Shown: piece after piece, positions 8,975 to 17,580 of the stretch
Numbering within the stretch: the stretch's first letter is position 1
How the letters are laid out: each line of letters begins with the position of its first letter
Source of the DNA: DASRHD01 sp035485575
GTDB taxonomy: Bacteria; Verrucomicrobiota; Verrucomicrobiia; Opitutales; Opitutaceae
NCBI GenBank assembly: GCA_035485575.1
Contig: DATHNW010000011.1
Coordinates: 29,031-93,030, forward strand
Length of the DNA: 64,000 bases
Reading direction: 5' to 3'
Made by a program: the position numbers and the translations under genes
The notes under the pieces: generated by a model
What the model was told of the DNA's origin: nothing
The model's database searches: none
The model's input: only the letters and a program-made list of their open reading frames with translations

Positions 8975-10363
8975 TTACTCGATTTGCAGCGGGCCTTTGA
9001 CCGTCAGGACAATGGTCGAGGAAATCTTGTCCGGCGCGGTGGCGGGAACGGCAATCGTCACGCCTTGATCATCGCGTGAAGCCGGCAGCGGCTGGCCACC
9101 GGCGAGCAGGGTCGCCGAAACGACCGCGTTGCGCAGGCCGGGCACGATCAGTTTGCCGTCCGCCGGCCAGTCGAACACGTGCAGGTAAAGCGTCATGCCG
9201 TCGCCACTGGTTTTTTTCGTGCAACGGCCCCAGTCCAGCTTTTTGAAGGGACTCGCGGTCGTGCCGTAAATCGCGTCGCCGTTCACCTTGAGCCAGGCGC
9301 CGATTTCATGAAGGCGTCCGGCTGAGCCAGCCGGAATCACCCCTTCGCCGGTCGGGCCGACATTGAGCAGGAAGTTGCCGCCTTTGCTGGCGATATCGAT
9401 CAAATGCCGGATGAGGGTCTCGGTCGGCTTCCAGTCCTCATCGCCCTTATAATAGCCCCAGTGCCGGTTGAGCGTCATGCAGGTTTCCCATGGATCGGAA
9501 AAGCCGGACTCCGGAATCTTCTGCTCGGCCACGCGGTAGTCGCCGAAGCGGTTGCCGACGCGCTGGTTGATGATGCAGTCCGGCTGGAGTCGGTGGATGA
9601 GGCCGGCCAGCTCGAGGCTTTCATCCTTCGGAATCTCCTCGGGCGTGTCGAACCACAGGACGGCGATGGGACCGTACTGCGTCAGGAGCTCCTGCACCTG
9701 CGGTTTGACCTTTCGCTCGAAATATTTGCGAAAATCCTTTTTGGCCTCGTCGGGATAATCCCACGTGTTGCTGCGATAGCCGTTGCGCGTGGGCACGTCG
9801 GGATCCTGCCAGTCGCGGCCGAGCGAGTAGTACACGCCGAATTTGAGGCCCTGCCGCCGGCAGGCCTCGGCCAGTTCCTTGACGGGGTCGCGCTTGAAGG
9901 GCGTGCGGGCGACGATATTGTAATCGCTCGACGGGCTGTTGAACATGGCGAAGCCGTCGTGATGCTTGGCCGTGATGATCACATATTTCATGCCGGCGTC
10001 CTTCGCGATGCGCACCCATTCGCCGGCGTCGAATTTTGCCGGATTGAAGTCGTCCGCGATCTTCGCGTATTCGGCGAGCGGGATTTTCAGGTGCTGCATC
10101 ATGTGCTCGCTGATACCGTCCTGGCCCTTCCAATGACAGCCGTCCTGGGCATAGAGACCCCAATGGATGAACAGGCCGAAGCGTGCCTCGCTCCACCATT
10201 CGAGCCGCTGGGCCACGCGTTCCGGGGGATCGAGCTTGATCAGCGACTCCTCGGAATGGGCATCGCCGGGATCGACCGCGGCCATGCCGGAAACAGCCGC
10301 CGCCAGCGCCAATGCAGCCACCCAGGCTTTGGGCCAAAACCGGCTGCTGCGCACGGGATGCAT
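8975..10363 (-). CDS. Secreted alpha-L-fucosidase (GH29)
   Basis: 462 residues from the ATG at 10363. This start is chosen because it opens a signal peptide (basic HPVRSSRFWPK, hydrophobic core to about residue 29); the upstream in-frame ATG at 10504 adds an unlikely Cys-rich leader. GH29 features are WWSEARFGLFIHWGLYA at 56-72, ITAKHHDGFAMF at 130-141, and LWFDT at 236-240 with D239 as the expected nucleophile. C-terminal beta-sandwich. Presumably periplasmic or secreted and acting on fucosylated polysaccharide. It lies on the opposite strand in the middle of the arn cluster, divergent from the arnA formyltransferase gene. Confidence 0.9.
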   Translation of the reverse strand: MHPVRSSRFWPKAWVAALALAAAVSGMAAVDPGDAHSEESLIKLDPPERVAQRLEWWSEARFGLFIHWGLYAQDGCHWKGQDGISEHMMQHLKIPLAEYAKIADDFNPAKFDAGEWVRIAKDAGMKYVIITAKHHDGFAMFNSPSSDYNIVARTPFKRDPVKELAEACRRQGLKFGVYYSLGRDWQDPDVPTRNGYRSNTWDYPDEAKKDFRKYFERKVKPQVQELLTQYGPIAVLWFDTPEEIPKDESLELAGLIHRLQPDCIINQRVGNRFGDYRVAEQKIPESGFSDPWETCMTLNRHWGYYKGDEDWKPTETLIRHLIDIASKGGNFLLNVGPTGEGVIPAGSAGRLHEIGAWLKVNGDAIYGTTASPFKKLDWGRCTKKTSGDGMTLYLHVFDWPADGKLIVPGLRNAVVSATLLAGGQPLPASRDDQGVTIAVPATAPDKISSTIVLTVKGPLQIE

Positions 10364-10416
10364 GAACGAAAGCCCCTGTGCGGCCCCGCCATGAATTGAG
10401 AGGGAACAAGGTCTTT

Positions 10417-10428
10417 GGTCCATGGACC
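10417..10428. promoter_or_regulatory. 12-bp palindrome in the fucosidase/arnA intergenic region
   Basis: GGTCCATGGACC is self-complementary over 12 bp and lies 54 bp upstream of the fucosidase start at 10363. Its position between divergent genes suggests an operator, but no regulator gene is adjacent. Function is inferred from symmetry only. Confidence 0.3.
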
Positions 10429-10484
10429 GGGGATCAAGACAGTTGAGTCCGCGGCAAAACAAACATTTTCGGCGCTCGCATTTT

Positions 10485-10499
10485 TTGGGATAATCCCAA
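10485..10499. promoter_or_regulatory. 15-bp palindrome just upstream of the arnA formyltransferase start
   Basis: TTGGGATAATCCCAA has perfect 6-bp arms around TAA and ends 16 bp before the ATG at 10516. The symmetry and place suggest a repressor or activator site. The central TAATCCC could also be part of a -10 region. Confidence 0.35.
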
Positions 10500-10515
10500 C
10501 TCATTCAGCCAGACG

Positions 10516-11412
10516 ATGTCCCAGCCCCGCATCCTCATTTTTGCGTATAGCGAGGTCGGCTACGAGTGCCTCGATTTGCTGCTGACGCGCGGCGACAGCA
10601 TCGTCGCGCTTATCACGCACGAGGACAATCCGCACGAAAAGATCTGGTTCAAGACGCCTGCGGTGGCGGCGCGCGAAAAGGGCCTGCCGATTTTCACACC
10701 GGAGAAGGTCAACACCCCCGAGTGGATTGAGCGCATCACGGCGTTGCAGCCCGACCTCATCCTGTCGGTGTATTACCGCCACATGATCAGCTCGAAGATC
10801 CTCGCGCTGCCGCGGCTCGGGGCCTTCAATATGCACGGCTCGCTGCTGCCGAAATACCGCGGCCGCGCGCCCATCAACTGGGCGGTGCTCCATGGCGAGC
10901 CGCGCATCGGCATGACGCTCCATCGCATGGTCAAGCAGGCGGATGCCGGCGCGATCGTGGACCAGGAAGGCGTGGACATCGGGCCGCGTGACACGGCCGA
11001 GCAGGCTTTCCGAAAGGTTCTGCCCTGCGCCCGCCGCGTGCTCGCGCGGCAGATCGACGCGCTCCTTGCCGGTACGGCTCGGGAGACGCCGCAGGACCCT
11101 GCGCAGGCCACTTACTTCAGCGGGCGCACCCCGGAGGACGGGCGCATCCATTGGGAGCATACCTCGGCGCAGATTTTTAATCTCATCCGTGCTGTGACCG
11201 ATCCCTATCCGGGCGCGTTTGCTGACATCGGCGAGGCGCGGCTCATGGTGTGGTGGGCCGAGACCGACTCATCGGCGTTGCGCGGCCGGCCGGGCGAGAT
11301 TTTGTCGCTGGCGCCGTTTGTAGTGGCGACGGGTGATGGTGCGCTTGAGCTTACGCGCACCGAGTGGCGTGGCGAGCCGGCGGCGGAGCTGAAGGTCGGG
11401 CAGGTGCTCTGA
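10516..11412 (+). CDS. arnA: UDP-Ara4N N-formyltransferase (stand-alone ArnA N-terminal domain)
   Basis: 298 residues. Formyl-tetrahydrofolate-dependent enzyme that N-formylates UDP-Ara4N before ArnC. The formyltransferase triad is at N105, H107 (AFNMHGSLLPKYRG) and D143 (KQADAGAI), each shifted by three from E. coli ArnA N102, H104 and D140. The HxSLLPxxRGxxPxxW motif is complete. In enterobacteria this domain is fused to the UDP-glucuronate decarboxylase. Here it ends at a TGA at 11412 and the second domain is a separate gene 70 bp downstream. No frameshift connects them. Confidence 0.92.
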   Translation: MSQPRILIFAYSEVGYECLDLLLTRGDSIVALITHEDNPHEKIWFKTPAVAAREKGLPIFTPEKVNTPEWIERITALQPDLILSVYYRHMISSKILALPRLGAFNMHGSLLPKYRGRAPINWAVLHGEPRIGMTLHRMVKQADAGAIVDQEGVDIGPRDTAEQAFRKVLPCARRVLARQIDALLAGTARETPQDPAQATYFSGRTPEDGRIHWEHTSAQIFNLIRAVTDPYPGAFADIGEARLMVWWAETDSSALRGRPGEILSLAPFVVATGDGALELTRTEWRGEPAAELKVGQVL

Positions 11413-11482
11413 GGGGCCATTCTCGCCAGAGATTCTTTCGTGTCTTTTTTGCGATTCGTGCTTTAACCTCCGATTTCAATCC

Positions 11483-12520
11483 ATGCCTATCAAAGTCCTC
11501 ATCCTCGGTGCCAACGGTTTCATCGGCAGCTCGCTCACGCATGCCATCCTCAAGCAGAAAGACTGGGAGGTCTTCGGCATGGACGTGGGTGACCACAAGC
11601 TCGGCAACTGCCTGGGCAATCCGCGGTTCAAATTCGTCGAGGGCGACGTCACCATTTCGCGCGAGTGGATCGAGTACCACGTGAAGAAATGCGACGCGGT
11701 GCTGCCGCTCGTGGCCATCGCGAACCCGGCGCAGTACGTGAAGGACCCGCTGCGCGTGTTCGAGCTCGATTTCGAGGCCAACCTCGACGTCGTGCGCAAA
11801 TGCGCGAAATACAAAAAGCGCATCATCTTCCCCTCGACGTCGGAGGTCTACGGCATGTGCCCCGACGCCGAGCTCGACGAGGCGGCAAGCTCCATGGTCT
11901 ACGGCCCGATCGAGAAGCAGCGCTGGATCTACGCGTGCTCGAAGCAGCTCCTCGACCGCGTCATCTACGCCTATGGCGTGCGCGACGGCGTGGACTACAC
12001 GCTATTCCGGCCGTTCAACTGGATCGGGCCGAAGCTCGACAACGTCTTCGAGCCGAAGGAGGGCAGCTCGCGCCTCTTCACGCAGTTCATCTCGAATGTC
12101 ATCTTTAAAAAGCCGATCCAGCTCGTCGATGGCGGCAAGCAGGGCCGCTCGTTCACCTTCATCGACGACGGCGTGGACGCACTCCTGCGCATCATCGAGA
12201 ACAAGGACGGCCGCGCCTCGCGCCAGATTTTCAACATCGGCAATCCGGCCAACAACGTGAGCGTGGCCCAGCTCGCGAAGCTGATCATCGCCGAGTTCAA
12301 AAACTATCCCGAATATCGCGAGCATGTTGCCGCGGCGAAAGTCGTCGTTGTGCCGTCCGGGAAATATTTCGGCAAATACTACCAGGACATCCAGAAGCGC
12401 GTGCCCTCGATCGCCAACATCAAGAAGCAGCTTGGCTGGAAGCCGCGGGTGGATCTCAAGACCGCGATTCGGCTCACGCTCGACTATCACCTGGCGCACA
12501 AGGACTACGCGCTCGAATAA
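11483..12520 (+). CDS. arnA: UDP-glucuronate oxidative decarboxylase (stand-alone ArnA C-terminal domain)
   Basis: 345 residues. NAD-dependent SDR enzyme that oxidises and decarboxylates UDP-GlcA to UDP-4-keto-pentose. Nucleotide loop GANGFIG is at 9-15. Catalytic S120, E121 (STSEVYG), Y150 and K154 (YACSK) and R306 (QKRVPS) all lie exactly 313 positions below E. coli ArnA S433, E434, Y463, K467 and R619. E121 and R306 are the residues that separate the ArnA decarboxylase from plain epimerases, so this is not a generic GalE. arnD begins 9 bp downstream. Confidence 0.93.
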   Translation: MPIKVLILGANGFIGSSLTHAILKQKDWEVFGMDVGDHKLGNCLGNPRFKFVEGDVTISREWIEYHVKKCDAVLPLVAIANPAQYVKDPLRVFELDFEANLDVVRKCAKYKKRIIFPSTSEVYGMCPDAELDEAASSMVYGPIEKQRWIYACSKQLLDRVIYAYGVRDGVDYTLFRPFNWIGPKLDNVFEPKEGSSRLFTQFISNVIFKKPIQLVDGGKQGRSFTFIDDGVDALLRIIENKDGRASRQIFNIGNPANNVSVAQLAKLIIAEFKNYPEYREHVAAAKVVVVPSGKYFGKYYQDIQKRVPSIANIKKQLGWKPRVDLKTAIRLTLDYHLAHKDYALE

Positions 12521-12529
12521 GCTTGCGCC

Positions 12530-13432
12530 ATGCCCCTCCGACTCGCGCTGAAAGTCGATGTCGACACCGACCGCGGCACGCGGGAGGGCGTGCCCAACCT
12601 GGTGGCCGACTGCCAGGAGTTCGAGGCGCCAGCCTGCTTTCTGTTTTCGCTCGGGCCGGACCAGACGGGCCGGGCGATCACCCGGGTCTTGCGGCCCGGA
12701 TTTTTCAAGAAGGTCAGCCGCACGAGCGTCGTGCAGCTTTACGGCATCCGCACGCTGCTCAACGGCACGCTGCTGCCCGCGCCGCATATCGGCCGCCGCA
12801 ATGCCGGCGTGATGCGCACGGTGCGGGACGCCGGCTTCGAGGTCGGCATCCACTGCTACAACCATTACCGCTGGCAGGATTACATGCAGAAAATGCCGAT
12901 TGAAAAAGTGCGGGCTGAATTTATCGCCGCGCGGGCCGAGTTCCTCCGCATCTTCAGCGGCGAGGCGCAGACTGCCGGCGCGGCCGGCTGGCAGAGCAAT
13001 GCGCACAGCCGCGAGGTCTACGACGAGGCGGGGCTGCTCTACGCGAGCGATACGCGCGGTGCGTCCCCGTTTTTTCCGCGCATCGCCGGGAAGGTTTTCC
13101 GCACACTTGAAATCCCGAGCACGCTGCCGACCTTCGACGAACTGCTCGGCCGGCCGGAGTATCCCGAAAACAAAATCGTGCCGCATTATCTGTCGCTGCT
13201 GCGCGCCGACGGGCCCAACGTCTTCACCCTGCATGCCGAGGTCGAGGGCATGGGCAAGCGCGCGCTTTTTCGCGAATTGCTGGCGGCGTGCAAAAACGCC
13301 GGCGTCGAATTCATCCGGCTCGACGATCTGGCGCGCGAGCTGCTCGCAAACCGTGCGGCGATTCCGGTTTGCGACCAGGTGCTGGCGGAAATCGACGGCC
13401 GGAGCGGGCTCGTGGCGACCCAGGCGGCGTGA
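12530..13432 (+). CDS. arnD: 4-deoxy-4-formamido-L-arabinose-phosphoundecaprenol deformylase
   Basis: 300 residues. NodB-type polysaccharide deacetylase fold that removes the formyl group from undecaprenyl-phosphate-Ara4FN, making the transfer irreversible. KVDVDTDRGTREGVPNLV at 8-25 carries the metal-binding Asp residues. VGIHCYNHYRWQDY provides the His pair. AAGWQSN, ASDTRGASPFFP and FTLHAEVEG match ArnD rather than other deacetylases. Last gene of the arn run, convergent with the LptF/G gene only 6 bp away. No arnE, arnF or ugd is seen in the window. Confidence 0.92.
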   Translation: MPLRLALKVDVDTDRGTREGVPNLVADCQEFEAPACFLFSLGPDQTGRAITRVLRPGFFKKVSRTSVVQLYGIRTLLNGTLLPAPHIGRRNAGVMRTVRDAGFEVGIHCYNHYRWQDYMQKMPIEKVRAEFIAARAEFLRIFSGEAQTAGAAGWQSNAHSREVYDEAGLLYASDTRGASPFFPRIAGKVFRTLEIPSTLPTFDELLGRPEYPENKIVPHYLSLLRADGPNVFTLHAEVEGMGKRALFRELLAACKNAGVEFIRLDDLARELLANRAAIPVCDQVLAEIDGRSGLVATQAA

Positions 13433-13438
13433 GTGTCA

Positions 13439-14581
13439 TCACCGCCGGTCGAGGCGCCAGAACAGCCATGTGCCGAGCGTGAGAAAAATCAGATTGGGCG
13501 CCCAGAGCAGGAGATCGGGGCGGTATTCGGGATGGCGGTCGATCCAGCCGATCATCACGGTGAGAAAATAATAGCCGAGCACGAGGAGCACGGCCACGCC
13601 GAGATTGGCGGATGTTTCGCGGCGCGAGACCTTGATGCCGAGCGGCACACCGAGGAGGGCGAATGACAGCACGGCGAGGGCGGTGTTGGCCTTATCGCTA
13701 AGCACCATCTGCACTTTCATGAGATCGCGGGCGTGATCCCTCGCTTCTGCCGGGGGAACCTGCAGCGCGGCCAGCCGGGCATGCTCGGCCCGCAGTTCGT
13801 TGAAAGTCAGCCACTGCGCCTTCCGGCGGAAGGCGTGATCGCGGTTGAAAACCTTGTCGAGCGGGAAGGAGAGCGGCAAAACCCCGAAGGAACCATCCAC
13901 CATTTTTGAGAAATCCTCGGGATGGGCTTCGTTTCGCGACTCGCCTTGCGCCTGCAACAGCCGGACTTCGAGCGTATTTTTCTCCTCATCATAGGAAACG
14001 TTCCCCGACGGCGCGCGGACGAAAAGGGTTGTGCGCTTCTGGCTGTCGAACTTCCAGAGCCAGATGTCCTGCAGCAGGTCGCCCTGCTTGCTGTCGACGT
14101 AGATCACTGTGTTGGGAAAATTGCGCACAAACGTCCGGGGCACGATCAGGCCCAAAGCGTTCGTGCGCAGTGCGTCCGCCAGCTCCTGCTCATACCGGAC
14201 GCGGCCATGTGGCATGGCCTCATAATTGACGTAAAGGCCGGCCGCGACGCCAAGTGCCGCCAGAATAAAGATCGGCCGCGCGATCCGGGGCAGGCTCAGG
14301 CCGGCGGCCCGCATGGCCGTGATTTCGCTGTCGGCCGAAAGCCGGCCGAGGGTGAGCAGGACGCCCGTGAGGATGCCTGGAGCCAGCACAAAAGGCATCG
14401 TGGCGGGCAGGAGGAGCAGCAGGAGCTTGGCCACCATGCTCCAGGCGATTTGTCCCGCGAGGACATAACCGAGCATGTCGCGCAGGGCGCTGACCAGGAT
14501 GAATACGAAGGAGAGCATTCCCACCGCGGCGGCGCAGGTGAACAGCACGCTTTTGAAGATGTAACGATCGAGGAGGGTCAC
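13439..14581 (-). CDS. LptF/LptG family LPS export permease
   Basis: 380 residues. Inner-membrane permease of the LptB2FG exporter that extracts LPS for transport to the outer membrane. Three N-terminal helices (about 10-30, 50-75, 100-120) are followed by a periplasmic beta-jellyroll-like region (about 130-270) and three C-terminal helices, the standard YjgP/YjgQ layout. LSADSEITAMRAAGLS, a coupling-helix segment, is clear. Only one permease is seen, so F or G cannot be assigned; the partner must lie elsewhere. Its place next to arnD fits a lipid A/LPS theme. Confidence 0.88.
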   Translation of the reverse strand: MTLLDRYIFKSVLFTCAAAVGMLSFVFILVSALRDMLGYVLAGQIAWSMVAKLLLLLLPATMPFVLAPGILTGVLLTLGRLSADSEITAMRAAGLSLPRIARPIFILAALGVAAGLYVNYEAMPHGRVRYEQELADALRTNALGLIVPRTFVRNFPNTVIYVDSKQGDLLQDIWLWKFDSQKRTTLFVRAPSGNVSYDEEKNTLEVRLLQAQGESRNEAHPEDFSKMVDGSFGVLPLSFPLDKVFNRDHAFRRKAQWLTFNELRAEHARLAALQVPPAEARDHARDLMKVQMVLSDKANTALAVLSFALLGVPLGIKVSRRETSANLGVAVLLVLGYYFLTVMIGWIDRHPEYRPDLLLWAPNLIFLTLGTWLFWRLDRR

Positions 14582-14653
14582 AGGGACGCACTTCTATCTC
14601 GCAGGTGAAAGGCGTGCTGACAATGCGGTTTGTCGGACGACTGGCAGGCCCGC

Positions 14654-15748
14654 TCAGAACAGGCTTAGCTGCACGCCGCCCGGCCGGCGGAAGTGCGCGG
14701 TCGAAAGTTCGGGGCGCTGGCGATTGAGGCCGGCACGGCGCGAGGCGACTTCAAAGAGGCTGGCGATCTGGTCGGCGAAAATCCCATCGCCGCTGAATCG
14801 CTGACCCCACGTGCTGGCATTAAGCCCGCCGCCGCGCAACGAGCGCAGGCGGCTGAGGACGCGATCCTTTTTCGTCGGGGCGTGCGTGTCGAGCCAGTTG
14901 AGAAACACATCCTTCACGGCGTAGGGCAGACGGAGGATCGTGTAGCCGGCGCGGGTGGCGCCGGCTGCGGCTGCAGCCGCGAGGATGGCAGGCATCTCGT
15001 GGTCGGTGAGGCCGGGAATGATGGGCGCGACATTGACGCCCACCGGCACGCCAGCCTCGGCCAGCAGTCGGATCGCGCACAGGCGGTGCTCGGGCCGCGC
15101 GGCGCGGGGTTCGAGCTTTCCCGCCAGCTCCGCGTCGAGCGTGGTGACCGTGAGCGTGACGGTCGCGCATGACCAGCGCGCGAGTTCGGCCAGGAGATCA
15201 AGGTCGCGTGTGATGAGAAAGTTTTTGGTGATGAGCCCGACCGGATTGCGAAACTCCAGCAACACCTCGAGGCATTGGCGGGTGAGGCGGAAATGGCGCT
15301 CGGCCGGCTGGTAACAGTCGGTGACGCCGCTGCTGACGACGAGTTGCGGGGTCCACCTGGGCGAGGTGAGTTCGCGGCGCAGCAGTTCGGGGGCGCGGAG
15401 CTTGACGAGGATTTTGGTCTCGAATTCGAGGCCGCTGCTCCAGCCGAGGTAATCATGGTAGGGCCGCGCGTAACAATAGGCACACCCGTGTTCGCAACCG
15501 CGATAGGGATTCAGGCCGACAGCGAACGGGATGTCGGGGCTGTCGTTATGGGTGAGAATCGACTCGGTGGCATCGAAGAAGAATTGCGTGCGCGGATGCG
15601 GCTGCTCTTCCGGCGGTGCATCGGGGTCGGGTTCGAGGTGGAGGCGCTCGAAACGGTTGGGCGGGTTGATCCCGGTACCGCGGCCGGGCGGAGGTTTCGG
15701 CGCCGCGGGAATGGAGGAAAGAGGCGAAGTGGCGGGCCGGGGCGGCAT
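14654..15748 (-). CDS. Radical SAM protein, PA0069/SplB-like family
   Basis: 364 residues. The 4Fe-4S/SAM motif is C85, C89 and C92 in RGCEHGCAYCYARPYH. The N-terminal part resembles the widespread uncharacterised family with NPYRGCEHGC, TQFFFDATESIL and LGWSSGLEFETKI. The C-terminus (STWGQRFSG) may hold substrate-binding elements. The substrate is unknown; relation to spore photoproduct lyase is only at fold level. Divergent from the TPR gene. Confidence 0.85.
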   Translation of the reverse strand: MPPRPATSPLSSIPAAPKPPPGRGTGINPPNRFERLHLEPDPDAPPEEQPHPRTQFFFDATESILTHNDSPDIPFAVGLNPYRGCEHGCAYCYARPYHDYLGWSSGLEFETKILVKLRAPELLRRELTSPRWTPQLVVSSGVTDCYQPAERHFRLTRQCLEVLLEFRNPVGLITKNFLITRDLDLLAELARWSCATVTLTVTTLDAELAGKLEPRAARPEHRLCAIRLLAEAGVPVGVNVAPIIPGLTDHEMPAILAAAAAAGATRAGYTILRLPYAVKDVFLNWLDTHAPTKKDRVLSRLRSLRGGGLNASTWGQRFSGDGIFADQIASLFEVASRRAGLNRQRPELSTAHFRRPGGVQLSLF

Positions 15749-15898
15749 GCACGCACCTTAATAAAAAACGTGAACCCGCCAGCGCATTTTGCTTGGTTGA
15801 GCGCAAGTCAGCCGGCCAGGCCTGCTTGCGCGTAACAAAACAGATGAATTTTTCCGTGAACGTTTGCGCGCCACGCCGGTCGCATTTCAACTGCCACC

Positions 15899-16747
15899 GT
15901 GAAATTTTTCCGCTTCCTTCCCCTTTTTCTGGCCTTTGCGGCCGTGCTGCATGCCGCCGACACCGAAACGCTGCCCGAAAACAAGCTCAAGGAGCTGGTG
16001 GCGCGCGAGCAGGAGCTTTTCGCCGATGCGGCCAAAAACCATGAATCGCCTGATTTTGATCAGGAAAATTTCAAGTCCCAGCTCCAGCAGCTGGCCAACG
16101 CCTATGAGGTGCTGCTGCGCGCCAGCCCGAATTTCACCGCGGCACATGTCGCTTATGGCCAGATGCTGTGGAAAATCGACATGCGCAAGGAGGCGGTCGC
16201 CGAGCTCATCAGGGCCAACGAACTCGACAAGGACATCCCGCTCGTAAAAAACCTGCTCGGTGACTACCTGGCCGAGGAGGGCCGGCTGCTCGAAGCGCTG
16301 CCGTATTTCATGGCGGCGATCAAACTCGATCCCAAGGAGCCGCTCTATCACTACAACCTCGGCATGCTGCTCCACTCGGCGCGCGATGATTTTCTCAAAA
16401 CCGGCGACTGGACGCGCGCCGCGCTCGACCATTCGATGATCGAGGCCTTCCGCCGCGCGGCGGAACTCGCGCCCGACCGCACCGAATTCGCCTACCGCTA
16501 TGCCGAGGCCTTCAACGAAATCGAAGTCCCGGACTGGGACGCCGCGCTGGCCGCCTGGCGTTCGCTCGAGCCGAAGGTCAAGCCCGGCGCCGAGCTGGCA
16601 TTGGTCCATTTGCAGGAAGCGAACGTCCTGTTGAAGCAAAACAAGCCGGATGGCGCCCGCGCACTGCTCAACGCGGTCACCGAACCGTCGCTCGCCGCGG
16701 AAAAGGAAAAGTTGGTTGCCCAGCTGCCGCCAAAAGCGGAGAAGTAG
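15899..16747 (+). CDS. Periplasmic TPR-repeat protein
   Basis: 282 residues from a GTG at 15899, chosen because it opens a signal peptide (KFFRFLPLFLAFAAVLHA, cleavage near residue 20). The rest is helical with TPR-like units, for example AYEVLLRASPNFTAAHVAYGQMLWKI and ALPYFMAAIKLDPKEPLYHYNLGMLL. Probably a scaffold for protein contacts in the periplasm. Function unknown. Followed after 17 bp by the rhomboid-like gene. Confidence 0.72.
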   Translation: MKFFRFLPLFLAFAAVLHAADTETLPENKLKELVAREQELFADAAKNHESPDFDQENFKSQLQQLANAYEVLLRASPNFTAAHVAYGQMLWKIDMRKEAVAELIRANELDKDIPLVKNLLGDYLAEEGRLLEALPYFMAAIKLDPKEPLYHYNLGMLLHSARDDFLKTGDWTRAALDHSMIEAFRRAAELAPDRTEFAYRYAEAFNEIEVPDWDAALAAWRSLEPKVKPGAELALVHLQEANVLLKQNKPDGARALLNAVTEPSLAAEKEKLVAQLPPKAEK

Positions 16748-16764
16748 GCTTTTCCGCCGCTCCC

Positions 16765-17580
16765 ATGTCTCCGCTGCTCGACCGACTTGAACGCATCTTT
16801 GGCCGTTTCGCCGTCCACAATATTTCGCTCTACCTCGTGGCCGGCCAGGTGGCGGTGTTCCTTTGTGCGATGCTGCGCACAATTTCGATTGAGCCGTTCC
16901 TGCTGGTGCCGGCACTCGCGTTGCATGGCCAGCCGTGGCGGGTGCTGACCTTCCTGCTCGTGCCCCCGAACGTGTCGTGGGTCTTCATCGCGTTTTCCTG
17001 GTGGATTTTTTATCTCATGGGCACGGCCCTGGAGGACTACTGGGGCGTGTTTCGCTATAACCTCTTCCTCTTCATCGGCTGGGCGCTGACGGTGGGCGCG
17101 GCCTTTATCACGCCGGACCTGCCGGCCACGAACGCCTTTATCGCCGGCTCTGTCTTCCTCGCGTTTGCCTATCTCAACCCGGATTTCGAGCTGGCGCTTT
17201 TTTTCATCCTGCCGGTGAAAATCAAATGGCTCGCGCTGCTCACCTGGGCGGGCTACGCGGTCAGCTTCGCGCTTGGTGATTGGGGCACCCGCTGCCAGGT
17301 GCTCGTGACGACGGGTAATTTTTTCCTCTTCTTCGGCCGCGACATCTTTCTCAGTGCACGCATGCACCGGCGCCGGATGGCCGGCGAGGTGCGGAATTTT
17401 GCCCGCAGCCGCGACGAGCCGGAGCCGCGCCACCGCTGCCGCATCTGCGGCAAGACCGACCTCACGCATCCGCAGCTCGATTTTCGCTACTGCTCGAAAT
17501 GCGCCGGCGACCAGTGCTACTGCTCCGAACACATCTTCAATCACGAGCACGTGCTCACGGATGAGAAAGCCAAGGTCTGA
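16765..17580 (+). CDS. Rhomboid-like membrane protein with C-terminal Cys/His zinc cluster
   Basis: 271 residues. About five to six membrane helices (first near 18-40; HGQPWRVLTFLLVPPNVSWVF before the second) resemble the rhomboid fold. The helix that should hold the GxSG catalytic serine reads NAFIAGSVFLAFAY, so the motif is degenerate and protease activity is doubtful. The cytosolic tail holds CRIC, CSKC, CYC and HIFNHEH within about 40 residues, suggesting one or two zinc sites. The gene overlaps the start of prmB by 20 bp. Confidence 0.7.
   Translation: MSPLLDRLERIFGRFAVHNISLYLVAGQVAVFLCAMLRTISIEPFLLVPALALHGQPWRVLTFLLVPPNVSWVFIAFSWWIFYLMGTALEDYWGVFRYNLFLFIGWALTVGAAFITPDLPATNAFIAGSVFLAFAYLNPDFELALFFILPVKIKWLALLTWAGYAVSFALGDWGTRCQVLVTTGNFFLFFGRDIFLSARMHRRRMAGEVRNFARSRDEPEPRHRCRICGKTDLTHPQLDFRYCSKCAGDQCYCSEHIFNHEHVLTDEKAKV

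Noticed and set aside
11483..12520. GalE or generic SDR epimerase
   Set aside because: E121 and R306 and the strings around them match the ArnA decarboxylase domain specifically.
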